Positions 34,201 to 42,869 of a DNA stretch of 64,000 bases are shown piece by piece (positions within the stretch are counted from its first letter, which is position 1; every line of letters begins with the position of its first letter). The notes under the pieces are model-generated. The model saw only the letters and a program-made list of their open reading frames with translations, was not told the origin of the DNA and ran no database searches. A program made the translations under genes and the position numbers. The stretch comes from Streptomyces marinisediminis (lineage in GTDB: Bacteria; Actinomycetota; Actinomycetes; Streptomycetales; Streptomycetaceae): assembly GCF_026262575.1 (NCBI RefSeq), contig NZ_JAPKFL010000010.1, positions 1 through 64,000 of the forward strand, in the 5' to 3' direction.

Positions 34201-35299
34201 GCCGCTCCACCAGCAGGTCGAAGGGGACCTCCTGGTGCGCGTAGACCTCCAGCGCCGTCCGTCGCACCCGGGCCAGCAGGGCGCGGAAGGTGGCCGCCCC
34301 GGCCGGCCGGAGCCGGTGCACCACGGTGTTGACGAAGAGCCCGACCGTCCCGGCCGCGTCGGCGGCGTCGCGCCCGGAGACCGGGGAGCCGATGACGACG
34401 TCGTCCTGACCGCCGAAGCGCCGCAGCGCGAGCCCGTAGGCGGCGAGCAGGGTCATGAACAGCGTGGCGCCCTCGGCGCGGCTCAGCTCCCGCAGCGCCG
34501 CCGCCACCGGCGGGGGCACCTCCCGCCGGATGACGCCGCCCGTGCCGGCGGCGGGGGCGGCGACGGCCGGGTCGGGCGCGGGCAGGCCGAGGGTGACCGG
34601 CACGCCCTCCAGCGCGCGCCGCCAGTAGTCGACCTGGCGTGCGCAGTCGGCGGAGGCCAGCCAGGCGTGCTGGCGCGCCGCGTGGTCCGCGTAGGACGCG
34701 GTGGGCGCGCGGGGCGCGGGGGCCCGGCCGTGCGCGTGGGCGTCGTACAGCTCCTCCAGCTCGCCGTACAGCAGGTCCAGCGACCAGCCGTCGGCGACGC
34801 TGTGGTGCACGGTGAACAGCACGACGTGGTCCTCCTCGCCCACCACCACGACGGCGGCCCGGGCCAGCGGCCCGCCCAGCAGGGTGAAGGGCGCGGCGGC
34901 GTCCTCCTCGACCAGCCGGCTCACCTCCGCCTCGCGGCGCGGCCCCGGCAGGTGCCGCAGGTCGACGACGGGGCAGTCCAGCGGCGCGGCGGAGGGGAGT
35001 TGCAGCGGCTCGCCCTGCACGTCGACGTACCGCGTGCGCAGCATCTCGTGGCGGTGCGCGAGGTCGGTCAGCGCCGCCCGCAGCGCCCCGGTGCGCAGCG
35101 GGCCCCGGAAGCGGTGGGCTGACGGCAAGCTGTAGAGGGAGACCCCGGGCGCGAGCCGCTCCAGGAACCACATCCGCCGCTGCGCGGGCGTGAGGCGTAC
35201 TTGGGCGGCCAGGGCGGGGTCGTCGGCCACCCGGGCGGCGAACTCCCGCCGCTGCGTGGGGGTGAGCCGCAGGAAGCGCTCGTACCCGCCGGTCGTCAT
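31226..35299 (-). CDS. NRPS C-A-T-TE termination module
   Basis: 1357 aa from the ATG at 35299 (GGGAGGGG upstream). The order is: C domain (residues about 36-470) with an intact HHSVADG; A domain (480-985) with [41 protein letters not shown] and SGKPDRAAL; T domain with Ser in FFALGGHSL (about 1035); and a type I thioesterase (1090-1357) with GWSMGG (Ser about 1178) and a late His in PGDHFSV. Hand-aligned pocket residues D-I-F-N-N-A-L-V-Y resemble Ala/Gly-type codes (low certainty). As the only integral TE in the window, this module should release or cyclise the finished chain. Confidence 0.92.
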   Translation of the reverse strand: MTTGGYERFLRLTPTQRREFAARVADDPALAAQVRLTPAQRRMWFLERLAPGVSLYSLPSAHRFRGPLRTGALRAALTDLAHRHEMLRTRYVDVQGEPLQLPSAAPLDCPVVDLRHLPGPRREAEVSRLVEEDAAAPFTLLGGPLARAAVVVVGEEDHVVLFTVHHSVADGWSLDLLYGELEELYDAHAHGRAPAPRAPTASYADHAARQHAWLASADCARQVDYWRRALEGVPVTLGLPAPDPAVAAPAAGTGGVIRREVPPPVAAALRELSRAEGATLFMTLLAAYGLALRRFGGQDDVVIGSPVSGRDAADAAGTVGLFVNTVVHRLRPAGAATFRALLARVRRTALEVYAHQEVPFDLLVERLAGPRTPGRNPLFSAFLSVEGFSERGLTLGGVPGTALRAEQGTPWFDLSLWAGERGDGGLRLSLEYAADRVDAASAGQLADHLLALLADAAAPDGPDRPLARLALAPGASGLAGAPVPGAPVPRVTDYLARQARRTPGALALAAGPTRLSYAELERRAGEFADRLRAAGVRPGDRVGIRLRRTAHLVVAVLGVLRAGAAYVPLDPGLPRERVRTITAEAELRTVVTESALHTGPADAPGPADAPDPDAPDAPALLVDAPGPHAAPPPSARGADGRTADPRDAAYVLYTSGSTGRPKGVVVEHRSVVALVEWALREFSAEELRGVLAATSLSFDISVFELFAPLARGGTVVLVEDLFTLATRPPTTPVTLVNTVPSLLDELLAQARLPASVRAVNLAGEPLPAALVRSVHASGGAVRVRNLYGPSEDTVYSTWSRVPRDGGTPAIGRPLDGTHAHVLDADGHPVPPGAPGELYLGGVGLARGYLRQPALTATRFVPDPAAAAEPGARLYRTGDRVRLRADGELVYLGRTDHQVKLRGVRMELGEIEAALRRVPGVREAVVVVHGTGGGKRLVAYPAGDAVPGPQALRAALRAELPAPLVPHRFVPLPALPRTLSGKPDRAALPDPAEPGSAERARPLATDAERAVAEVWGEVLGRRSLGPHDDFFALGGHSLSALRVVARLNGLRGTGVQPAALFEAPTVEGFARLLEAAASPAPHAASATGTPAGHPPRHALRTLRPGDGPPTVCFPPVGGDVLAYGPLAAELAGDGPVYAASLPGLYDQRAPLRSVSEMADYHLSLLADARAEAPAAFVGWSMGGVVAVETARRMREAGGTPVAVVLIDSTVPGPGFAPRDVVAEFSAYLAAAAGRTAQVTGARCPDAAALLAWARAEGLVGAELDAAALGARMAVFAANLRALTRHRLLPHGGPALYLAAADEGAAARWRPWEAALGDTLRVRTVPGDHFSVMKRPSVRAAAEEITLWRQALPTLARSA

Positions 35300-35372
35300 G
35301 TGCCGTCCCCTCCCGTCGGTGCCGGGGCCGGGCCGTGGTGGCCGGGCCGTGGTCGTGGTGGCGCCCGGGCCG

Positions 35373-36071
35373 CTAGGTCTCGGACGCGTAGACCTCGGCG
35401 GCGACAGACACGATCTCGGCGAAGCCGGGCACCCGGTCGGACTGCCGCTCCAGCGCGGCCGCCAGGGCGGACACCGTGCGGTTCTCGAACAGGGTGACCA
35501 GCTCCAGCTCGACGCCGAGGACGCTCTGCAGCCGGGCGAGCACCTGCACCGCGCGCAGGGAGCTGCCGCCCAGGCGGAAGAAGTCGTCCCCCGCGGAGGT
35601 CACCGGCACGTCGAGCACGGCCGCCCACACCGCGGCGATCCACCGCTCGACGTCGCCGGCGGGCGCCCTGTTCCCGGGTCCCTCCCCGGCGGCCGCGGGT
35701 GGGTCGGCCGCGGCGGGCGCGCCGGGCGCCGGTGGCGTCGCGGCGGGCGCGGTGCCGGACGGGCCGGGCAGCGCGTCGACGGCGACCAGGCGCACCGGCT
35801 GCCCGGCGGGGAGCGCGCCGGCCAGGTGGGCCCGCAGTTCGCTCTCGGTCGGCGCGGCACCCTCGGTGGGGACGTAGTAGGCCGTCAGCTCGGCCGCCGC
35901 GCCGGGGTCGGGCTCCGGGGCGCCGGTCAGCAGCCGTTCCAGCACGGCGAGCTGGGCGGCGGACAGGTCGTCGACGCTCGGCGGCACGGGGGTTCCCTCT
36001 CGGTCGGCGGTGCGGGGGGCGGTCGGCCGGGCGGTGGCCGCGGAGGAGGCGGCCGGGCCGGGGGAGGACAT
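35373..36071 (-). CDS. Stand-alone T (PCP) domain with A-domain remnant
   Basis: 232 aa from the ATG at 36071, which shares 1 nt with the preceding TGA. The C-terminal half is a complete carrier protein (FFRLGGSSLRAV, Ser about residue 170). Before it, residues about 65-105 (LTAYYVPTEG, then a helix and VRLVAVDALPG) read like the last part of an A-domain C-terminal subdomain (A9-A10 region), with no A10 Lys. The protein therefore looks like the tail of a split or decayed A-T unit. Its likely partner is the A domain of the 36883-41649 NRPS, which stops short of A8-A10 and lacks a T domain. Confidence 0.8.
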   Translation of the reverse strand: MSSPGPAASSAATARPTAPRTADREGTPVPPSVDDLSAAQLAVLERLLTGAPEPDPGAAAELTAYYVPTEGAAPTESELRAHLAGALPAGQPVRLVAVDALPGPSGTAPAATPPAPGAPAAADPPAAAGEGPGNRAPAGDVERWIAAVWAAVLDVPVTSAGDDFFRLGGSSLRAVQVLARLQSVLGVELELVTLFENRTVSALAAALERQSDRVPGFAEIVSVAAEVYASET

Positions 36072-36880
36072 CAGCGGGTCGCCGTGACGACGGTCATGCG
36101 GTCGGTCCACCAGTACTGGCAGTCCGGTGGGGGCACGAGCCCGTCCACGACCTCCACCGAGAAGGAACTGAAGTAGCGCAGCAGGCTGCGCTGGTGCCGA
36201 CGGCTCAGCGAGTCGCGCTCGTTGGTGTAGTAGGTGAAGACGCCCCCGGGCCGCAGGTGGGCCGCGGCCTCGCAGAAGAAGGCCTCGGCGACCGCGGAGT
36301 CCCGCAGCACGTACTGGTCGAACTCCTCCTCACTGGTGGGGAAGGCGTCCCAGAAGACGCCGTCGAAGTCTCCGAGCTCGGGGAGCACCTGCTGCCAGTT
36401 GCCCTGGATCAGCTCGATGTCGGCGCCCGGGCGCTCCGCGGCCCAGCGGCGGGCCCGGGCGAGCACCTCGTCGTTGAACTCCACGATCGTGTGGGACCGC
36501 ACCCGCTGCTCCTCGATGAACGTCGCGGACAGCCCGAGGCCGAAGCCGATCTCCAGGACGTCGCCGTGGGTGGCTCCCACGCGTTCGGCCATCCGGCGCA
36601 TCAGGGCCTCCTCCCAGTCCTGCATGACCTGCTGGCCCTCGATGAGAAGTTCCCCGTCGTGGTAGTCCGCCCGGCTGTCGTGCCACTCCGCGCCGATCTG
36701 CCCCCGGGTGGTGCCCGCCACGAAGTCGGGCGCGACGACGTCCAGATGCCGGAGCTGCTCGGCCAGCTCGTCGACGGCGCGGTGGACCACCCAGCGCTTC
36801 TGCTCGGCCCGGGGCGCGTCGATGAAGGAGTCCCGGTGCAGGTCGAGTTCGATCGTGAAGTCCTTGAAGCGGCGCAGCAT
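36071..36880 (-). CDS. Guanidinoacetate-methyltransferase-like N-methyltransferase
   Basis: SAM-dependent methyltransferase, 269 aa from the ATG at 36880 (AAGGTG upstream). It resembles the GAMT/Rmt2 group, which methylates guanidino nitrogens: the SAM motif DVLEIGFGLGLSATFIEEQ (residues about 108-126), SHTIVEFNDEVLARARRWA, and a later GGVFTYYTNE. It sits inside the NRPS operon, 2 nt after the NRPS whose first A domain has an acidic pocket. A guanidino or delta-N methylation of an arginine-derived residue, free or carrier-bound, is a reasonable inference. Substrate specificity is not proven by sequence. Confidence 0.75.
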   Translation of the reverse strand: MLRRFKDFTIELDLHRDSFIDAPRAEQKRWVVHRAVDELAEQLRHLDVVAPDFVAGTTRGQIGAEWHDSRADYHDGELLIEGQQVMQDWEEALMRRMAERVGATHGDVLEIGFGLGLSATFIEEQRVRSHTIVEFNDEVLARARRWAAERPGADIELIQGNWQQVLPELGDFDGVFWDAFPTSEEEFDQYVLRDSAVAEAFFCEAAAHLRPGGVFTYYTNERDSLSRRHQRSLLRYFSSFSVEVVDGLVPPPDCQYWWTDRMTVVTATR

Positions 36881-36882
36881 GG

Positions 36883-39800
36883 TCACCTTCCCGGGGTGGT
36901 GGTGTTCGGGTCGCCGTCGTGGCCGCGCGCTCCGGTGACGCGCAGCACCGCGGCGGTGACGAGGTCGGCGGGACGCTCCTCGACGAGCGCGGCGACGCGC
37001 TCGCGCAGCCGCTCCCGGGCGTCGGGGGCGGGCCCGGCGACCACCTGGGCGCGGCGGACGCCGGCGTGCGCCTCCAGCAGCGCTGCGAGAGCCGCGGGCC
37101 GGGGCGCGCCGTCCGGCGCCCCGGCGGACGCGGGCGGGAGCTCGACCTCGCCGCTCGGCCGCAGCCGTGCCACCCGGCCGGTGCGCAACAGGCGGTCGCC
37201 GGGCAGGACCCCGGGAAAGCGGTTGGTGACGAAGGCGCGCCGGGTCGCCGCCGCGTCGCCCGGGTGGCCCGAGGCCAGCGCGTCCCCCGCGAGGTACAGC
37301 TCCCCCGGCACCCCGTGCGGCACGACCAGGCGGCGCTCGTCGAGCACGGCCGCGGCGCTCCCGTCCAAGGGTCGGAAGGCGGGCACCTCGCCGGGCTCCT
37401 CGGGGGTGATCCGGCGCCACAGCGCGGCACCGGCCGCCTCGGGCGGGCCGTAGAGCTGGTAGAGCCGGGCGGACAGCCCCAGCTCGGCGCACCGCTTCGC
37501 CAGCCCCGAAGGGGCCTGCCCGCCCCGGACGACGACGGCGCGCACGCCCGTCAGCGCGCCCGCCGCGTCCGGGCGTGCGGCGAGGTGCCGCAACAGGGCG
37601 TGCACTTCGTCCGCCGCGAGGAACAGCGTCCGCACGTCCTGGCCGGTGAGGGCCGCCAGCAGCCGGTCGGGCGCGGCGTGCGGCCCCGGGCCGGTGACGA
37701 CGTGGCCGCCGTGCGCGAGCGCCCACAGCCGGGGCGCGAGGTGGGCCCCGTCCGGTGCGGGCGTGCTGAACAGCGCGCCGTCGAGGACCTCGGCGCCGAG
37801 TTCGCGCTCCAGCCAGGCCCAGGCGGGCGCGAGCGCGCCGGGGGGCAGGTGGACGGCGCGCGGGTCGCCGCCGGGCCCGTCGGTGAAGGTGACGTGCCCG
37901 GCCGGGCCCGCTCCGTGCGCCGGGGCGGCGTCCGGGGACGGACCCCCCGCGGGCGGCGCTGCGGCCCCGGTGGTCGCGGTGGACCCGGTGGTCGCGGGGA
38001 CCTCGGCGCCCGAGTCGGGGACGTGCACCACCGGGAGTCCGGGCGGCAGCCGGTCCCGGTCCAGGTCGCCCGACGTCACCACGCACCCGCCGCCGAGCTC
38101 GGCCCACGGAGCGGTCGGCACCGGCAGCCGGGCCGGATCGAGGGCGGCGTTGATCCGGCCGAGGCCGTCCGCCGCGAGCGTGGCGGCCAGCAGCTCGGGG
38201 CCGTCCGGCAGCACCGGCAGCACCGGGGCGCCCGTCGGGTCGGCGTCCAGCAGGCGCTGCCGCAGCGCGGCGGTGCGGGCCGCGAGCCGGGCGTGGGTCA
38301 GCGTGGTCCCGCGGGAGGTGAGGGCGGGTCGCTCGGGGAACCGCCGGGCCGCCGCGGCGACGCGGACCGCCGGGGTGTCCGCCACGGCGGCGGGCGCGGC
38401 GGGCGCGGCGGCGGGGGCGGCGGTGAGTGCGCGGTGCTCGGCGGGGACGAAGTCCAGGTCGCGCACGCGCAGCTCGGGGTCGGCCACGGCCTGGCGGACG
38501 AGGGCGAGGAACCCGGCCACCAGCCGCCCGGCGGTCTCGGCGCCGAACAGCTCGGTGGAGTACCACAGCCGCCCGGCCAGGCCGCCCCGGTCGTCGTCCC
38601 CGAGGACGAGGGTGAGGTCGAGCGTGTTCGCCCGCACCGGCAGCGTCAGCGGGGCGACATCGGCGTCCGGGAGCGTGAGCGAGCCGGTGGGCTCCTCGTC
38701 CATCAGGAACATCGTCTGGAACAGGGGGTGGTCTCCGGCGCCGCCGCCGTGAGCGCCCACCGCGCGGGCGATCTCGTCCACGGGGACCTCCTTGGCGCCC
38801 AGCGCCGCGAGGGTGCTCTCGCCCAGCCGCCGCACCGCCTCCGTGAAGCGCGGGTTGTCCGTCAGCCGGGCCCGCACGGGCAGGGTGTTGACGAACAGCC
38901 CGATCAGCGCCTCCAGCCCCTCGGCGTCGCGGTTGGCCACGGGCACGCCGACCGCGAAGTCGTGCCGGCCGGTGTGGCGGGCCAGGAACACGCAGTACAG
39001 CGCGAGGAGCGCGTGGAAGCGGGTGACGCCCTCGCGGCGGGCCAGCGCCGCCAGGGCGGCCGCCTCCCTCGGGGGCACGGTGAAGGCGCACTCGGCGCCG
39101 GCCTGGGTGCCGCGCCGGGGCCGGTGCGAGTCCGCCGGCAGGGTCGGCTCCGGCGGCAGGTCCGCCAGGTAGGCGCGCCAGAAGTCGCGCTGCTCGGCCA
39201 GGCGCCGCCGGTGCGGCCCGGCGGTCTGCCCGGCGCTGAAGTCCAGGTAGCGCACGGCCAACTCGGGCAGGTCCGCGTCGTGGCCCCGCACGGCGGCGGC
39301 GTAGGCCCGGCTGAGTTCGTCCAGGAACAGCCCGGCGGACCACTCGTCGAACGCCGTGTGGTGGACGACGAACAGCAGCAGGGCGCGGTCGTCGGCGCAG
39401 TCGAGCACGGCCGTGCGGAGCATCCGGCCGGAGGCCAGGTCGAAGGGGCGGGCCACGAAGGCGGCCGCGAAGCCGTCCGGACGCCGGGCTTCCTCGACTG
39501 CGGAGTGCCGGGAGGTGGCCTCCTCGACGTGGGCCTCCGGCTCGCGCACGCTCTGTACCAGCCGCCCCTCCTCCAGCCGCACGGCGGTGCGCAGCGGCTC
39601 GTGCCGCCGCAGCACCGTGTGCAGGGCCGCGCGCAGCGCCGCGCGGTCCAGCGTCCCGGAGACCTCGAAGGCGAGCGGCAGATGGTAGGCGATGGACTCG
39701 GGCATCAGCCGCTGGAGGAACCACATGCGTTCCTGGCCCGGCCAGCACGGACCCTCCAGCGCCGTGGAGGGGCGTACGGGTTCGGCGGCCGGTCCGGCCC

Positions 39801-41649
39801 CGGTCCCGGGCGAGCGTTCCCCGGCGGCGAGGACGGCCGTGGTGACGGCCTCGACGGTGGGCGTGGCGAAGAAGTCCGCGAGTTCCACGGTGACGCCGAG
39901 GCGGCCGCGCAGCCGGGTGAGGAGCTGGGTGACCAGCAGCGAGTTGCCGCCCAGGTCCAGGAAGCTGTCACCGGGCGCGACGTCCTGCGGGCCGAGCAGT
40001 TCCTGCCACAGCGCGGTGACGGCGGCGGTCACCTCCGCCCGGCGGGGGTCCGCCGACGTGGTGCCGGGCGCGGCCTGGCCGGCGGGCGCGGTCGGCCCCG
40101 CGCCGGCGGCCGGGCGGACCACGGGGGCGTCCTCACCGGGCACGTGCACGGTGTACTGGCGTGGGCGGGCGGCCTCGGGCAGCCGCTCGGCGGCCCGGCG
40201 GGTGAGCGCGGCGACGAGCTCGCCGACGCCATCGGCCGGGACGGACGCGGACACGGTGGCCACCACCCGGTCGCGGCCGTCGGGCCCGGGCTCGGCGGCG
40301 ACGGCGACCCGGTCCACCCCGTGGACATCGGCGAGCACGAGCCGCACCTCGCCCGGCTGGACCGTGAATCCCCGGATCTTCAGCCGCCCGTCGATGCGCC
40401 CGGCGAACCGGAAGGTGCCGTCGCGCAGCGCCACGGCGCGGTCGCCGGTGGCGTACATGCGGGCGCCGGGCACCCCGGCGAACGGGTCGGGGCGGAACCG
40501 CGCGGCCGTCCGCCCGGGCCGGCCGGCGTAGCCCCGGGCGGCGGCGAGCCCGCCCACGTGGAGCTCGCCCGGGCGTCCCGGCGGCAGTCGGTTCAGGTCG
40601 GCGTCGAGCACGTACGCCCGGACGCCGGGCAGCGGGGTGCCGACGACCCCGGTACCGACCGGGTCGCCCGCCTCCAGCGGCCCGTGGACGAGCGAGGTGA
40701 TGGCCTGCTCGGTGGAGCCGTACATGTTGAAGACCTGGCAGCCAGGGCGCGCGACGGCCAGCCAGCGGCCGATGTCCTCGGCGTGGACCTCCTCGCTGCC
40801 CACGGCCACGACGCGCACCGTGGCGGGCGGCACCGGCGCGTCACCCCGCTCCACGGCGTCCAGCCAGGTGGTCCAGAAGGAGGTGGGCAGGTCCAGGGCG
40901 CTGACCCGGTGGGCGGCCAGGAAGTCGGTGAAGCGGGAGAGGTCGGTGGTGGTGGCGGGGCCCATGAGGACCAGGGCGCCACCGGCCGTCCACGCCGTGA
41001 ACGCCTCTTCCATGGTGATGTCCACGCCGAGCGTGGTGAACTGGAGCACCCGGTCCTCCGGGGTGAGCCGCCACAGTTCGGCCATGCCCCGGCAGGTGTT
41101 GAGCAGCGGGCCGTGCTCGGTGAGCACGCCCTTGGGGCGGCCGGTGGACCCGGAGGTGTACACCACATACGCCAGGTCGGTGGCCCCACCGGCGCGCGGG
41201 CGGGGCGAGGCGGCGGAGCCGTCGGCACCGGAGCCGGAACCGGCCAGCGTCTCGGCCACCGGCAGGACGCCGGGCAGCCCGGCCTCGGCCGCCGCCCCGG
41301 CGTGCTCGGCGTCGGTGAACACCCACGTCATCCCGGCGTCCTCGGCGACCTCCGCGAGCCGGGCCGCGGGCCACGCCGGGTCGAGCGGCACGTAGGCCGC
41401 GCCGCTGCCGAGGACCCCCAGCAGCACCGCAAGGAAGTGGGGGTCGCGCGCGCCCAGGTAGCCCACGCGGGGCGCCGGGCCACCGGCCGCGCGCCCGGTC
41501 ACCGCGGCCGCGACCGCGTCGGCCAGCCCGCCCAGCCGCGCGTAGGACAGGGTGCCGAAGTCACCCGTCACCGCGGGGGCGTCCGGGCGCCGGGCCCGCT
41601 GTGCTTCGAACGCCTCGACCACCGAGGTCATCGCCGTCGGCTCCGCCAC
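36883..41649 (-). CDS. NRPS A-T-C-A* with acidic A pocket and truncated second A
   Basis: 1588 aa from the GTG at 41649 (GAGGAG 7 nt upstream). A1 (residues 5-500) has [30 protein letters not shown] and GRIDGRLKIRGF, but the A10 region lacks the NGKxDR motif and its Lys. T follows (LGGNSL, Ser about 570). The C domain (630-1070) has HHTAFDE, keeping the catalytic His and Asp. A2 (1090-1588) has a ruined A3 (FTDGPGGDP for [11 protein letters not shown]), a partial A5 (LYGPPE), and ends before A8-A10, with no T. Hand-aligned A1 pocket residues D-I-E-D-V-V-M-I-T place Glu and Asp in the pocket, suggesting a basic amino acid such as Arg. It is flanked by a VioC-like oxygenase and a GAMT-like methyltransferase, consistent with a modified Arg. 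Confidence 0.85.
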   Translation of the reverse strand: MAEPTAMTSVVEAFEAQRARRPDAPAVTGDFGTLSYARLGGLADAVAAAVTGRAAGGPAPRVGYLGARDPHFLAVLLGVLGSGAAYVPLDPAWPAARLAEVAEDAGMTWVFTDAEHAGAAAEAGLPGVLPVAETLAGSGSGADGSAASPRPRAGGATDLAYVVYTSGSTGRPKGVLTEHGPLLNTCRGMAELWRLTPEDRVLQFTTLGVDITMEEAFTAWTAGGALVLMGPATTTDLSRFTDFLAAHRVSALDLPTSFWTTWLDAVERGDAPVPPATVRVVAVGSEEVHAEDIGRWLAVARPGCQVFNMYGSTEQAITSLVHGPLEAGDPVGTGVVGTPLPGVRAYVLDADLNRLPPGRPGELHVGGLAAARGYAGRPGRTAARFRPDPFAGVPGARMYATGDRAVALRDGTFRFAGRIDGRLKIRGFTVQPGEVRLVLADVHGVDRVAVAAEPGPDGRDRVVATVSASVPADGVGELVAALTRRAAERLPEAARPRQYTVHVPGEDAPVVRPAAGAGPTAPAGQAAPGTTSADPRRAEVTAAVTALWQELLGPQDVAPGDSFLDLGGNSLLVTQLLTRLRGRLGVTVELADFFATPTVEAVTTAVLAAGERSPGTGAGPAAEPVRPSTALEGPCWPGQERMWFLQRLMPESIAYHLPLAFEVSGTLDRAALRAALHTVLRRHEPLRTAVRLEEGRLVQSVREPEAHVEEATSRHSAVEEARRPDGFAAAFVARPFDLASGRMLRTAVLDCADDRALLLFVVHHTAFDEWSAGLFLDELSRAYAAAVRGHDADLPELAVRYLDFSAGQTAGPHRRRLAEQRDFWRAYLADLPPEPTLPADSHRPRRGTQAGAECAFTVPPREAAALAALARREGVTRFHALLALYCVFLARHTGRHDFAVGVPVANRDAEGLEALIGLFVNTLPVRARLTDNPRFTEAVRRLGESTLAALGAKEVPVDEIARAVGAHGGGAGDHPLFQTMFLMDEEPTGSLTLPDADVAPLTLPVRANTLDLTLVLGDDDRGGLAGRLWYSTELFGAETAGRLVAGFLALVRQAVADPELRVRDLDFVPAEHRALTAAPAAAPAAPAAVADTPAVRVAAAARRFPERPALTSRGTTLTHARLAARTAALRQRLLDADPTGAPVLPVLPDGPELLAATLAADGLGRINAALDPARLPVPTAPWAELGGGCVVTSGDLDRDRLPPGLPVVHVPDSGAEVPATTGSTATTGAAAPPAGGPSPDAAPAHGAGPAGHVTFTDGPGGDPRAVHLPPGALAPAWAWLERELGAEVLDGALFSTPAPDGAHLAPRLWALAHGGHVVTGPGPHAAPDRLLAALTGQDVRTLFLAADEVHALLRHLAARPDAAGALTGVRAVVVRGGQAPSGLAKRCAELGLSARLYQLYGPPEAAGAALWRRITPEEPGEVPAFRPLDGSAAAVLDERRLVVPHGVPGELYLAGDALASGHPGDAAATRRAFVTNRFPGVLPGDRLLRTGRVARLRPSGEVELPPASAGAPDGAPRPAALAALLEAHAGVRRAQVVAGPAPDARERLRERVAALVEERPADLVTAAVLRVTGARGHDGDPNTTTPGR

Positions 41650-41678
41650 CGTTGTCTCCTCACTCGTCCCCGGGCCCG

Positions 41679-42671
41679 TCACCGGGCTTCGCCGGTGAGC
41701 ACCTGACGCGACTCCTTGCTCCACGACGGCCAGCAGTGCCGCAAATCCCGGCTGACCGACGCCCGCTTGAGCCAGCGGTCGCGGCCGTCGTAGCGGGCCC
41801 GGAACGGCTTGCGTCCGTGCACCGCGCGGTAGTTGTCCACGAACAGCACCTCGCCGGGGGCCAGCACCACCTGGCGCAGCGCGCCCTCCACGACGGCGTA
41901 GAAGTCCCGCAGCGCCGCCGCCGCCCGCTCGTCCTCCGGTTCCTGGAGGTAGTAGGGGTCCACGCGCACGTAGGGCCGGTGGCGCTCGCCCAGCAGCACG
42001 GCGCGCGGCTCCGGCTCCCGTCCGGCGACGCCGTGGGACTGGTCGGGCCGCTGCCGGAACCGCTCCTCGAACAGCACGTCGTAGCGGCCGTGCCCGAGGT
42101 CCCACTCGGCCGCGCAGCTCACCGTCGTGGCGGCGTTCTGCGGGTTGCGCAGGCACATCAGTCCCACGTAGTCCGGGCGGTGGGCGTGGAAGGCGTCCTC
42201 GGTGTGCCACCAGATCGGTTCCTGGCTGGCGAAGTTGATCTGCGCGTTCTCGTACTCGCGCAGCGGCAGCACGTCGTGGACGACGGCGCCGTCCTGCTGG
42301 CTGTCCCAGCCGAACAGCTCGCCCAGCGCCGAGCCCAGAAGCGCGAGTTGCATCTCGTGGACGCGGGTGCGCTGCCGGGCGGGGTCGGCGCCCCAGCGGT
42401 CGGGCGTGGGGCCGATCGCCGCGTCGTCCACGGACAGGCCGCGCAGCACGGCGTAGGCGGCGCCCTCGTGCTGCCGCATGCCGGTCAGCGCCCGGCGCAG
42501 CCGTGCGGGCAGGTCCTCGGCGCGCACCGGTGCCTCGCGGAAGACGGCGTGCGGCCTGGCGGGGTCGGCGTCCCGGGCGAGGTCGAGCGCCAACTCGGTC
42601 ACCTGCGCGGACTCCCGCGCGTCCAGGGTCAGTTCGAGGCCGGGGGCCGGGTGGTCACGCACCGGGGGCAC
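41679..42671 (-). CDS. VioC/AsnO-like Fe(II)/2-oxoglutarate amino-acid hydroxylase
   Basis: Non-haem iron oxygenase of the clavaminate-synthase-like family that beta-hydroxylates Arg (VioC, OrfP) or Asn (AsnO); 330 aa from the GTG at 42671, overlapping the MbtH gene by 17 nt. GTG 42662 is an alternative start with a more normal spacing to GGGAGG. The metal site is readable: WWHTEDAFH (His-x-Glu, about residue 166) and a distal His in [19 protein letters not shown] with the 2-oxoglutarate-binding Arg shortly after (about residues 285-305). Substrates suggested by the neighbours are Arg (36883-41649 A1) or Asn (28573-30408 A-T). Confidence 0.85.
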   Translation of the reverse strand: MPPVRDHPAPGLELTLDARESAQVTELALDLARDADPARPHAVFREAPVRAEDLPARLRRALTGMRQHEGAAYAVLRGLSVDDAAIGPTPDRWGADPARQRTRVHEMQLALLGSALGELFGWDSQQDGAVVHDVLPLREYENAQINFASQEPIWWHTEDAFHAHRPDYVGLMCLRNPQNAATTVSCAAEWDLGHGRYDVLFEERFRQRPDQSHGVAGREPEPRAVLLGERHRPYVRVDPYYLQEPEDERAAAALRDFYAVVEGALRQVVLAPGEVLFVDNYRAVHGRKPFRARYDGRDRWLKRASVSRDLRHCWPSWSKESRQVLTGEAR

Positions 42672-42855
42672 CGTCCTCCCGCTCGGCGGCGCGCCGGGCT
42701 GAGCGCGGACGCAGGTCCGTCCAGTGCTCCTCGATGTAGGCCAGGCACTCCGCCTCGGGGCGGGGCTCCCCGACCACGTGCCACCCCAGCGGCACCTCGC
42801 GGTCCGCCGGCCAGATCGAGTACTGCTCCTCGTCGTTCACCACGACGTTGTGCAT
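42655..42855 (-). CDS. MbtH-like NRPS chaperone
   Basis: A 66-aa protein that binds and activates A domains. It has the family signature: [12 protein letters not shown] (Trp about 18), VPLGWHVVG (Trp about 29), and [16 protein letters not shown] (Trp about 48), so all three conserved Trp are present. ATG 42855 has AAGGAGG 9 nt upstream. It lies between two NRPS genes and probably serves several A domains of the cluster. By contrast, the MbtH domain fused to the 19499-25159 NRPS is degenerate. Confidence 0.95.
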   Translation of the reverse strand: MHNVVVNDEEQYSIWPADREVPLGWHVVGEPRPEAECLAYIEEHWTDLRPRSARRAAEREDGAPGA

Positions 42856-42869
42856 GAAACGTGCCCTCC

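Noticed and set aside
31319..35122. A plus-strand frame of about 1270 codons opposite the C-A-T-TE gene
   Set aside because: Antisense shadow: the minus strand carries every expected NRPS core motif, and the plus-strand product has none.
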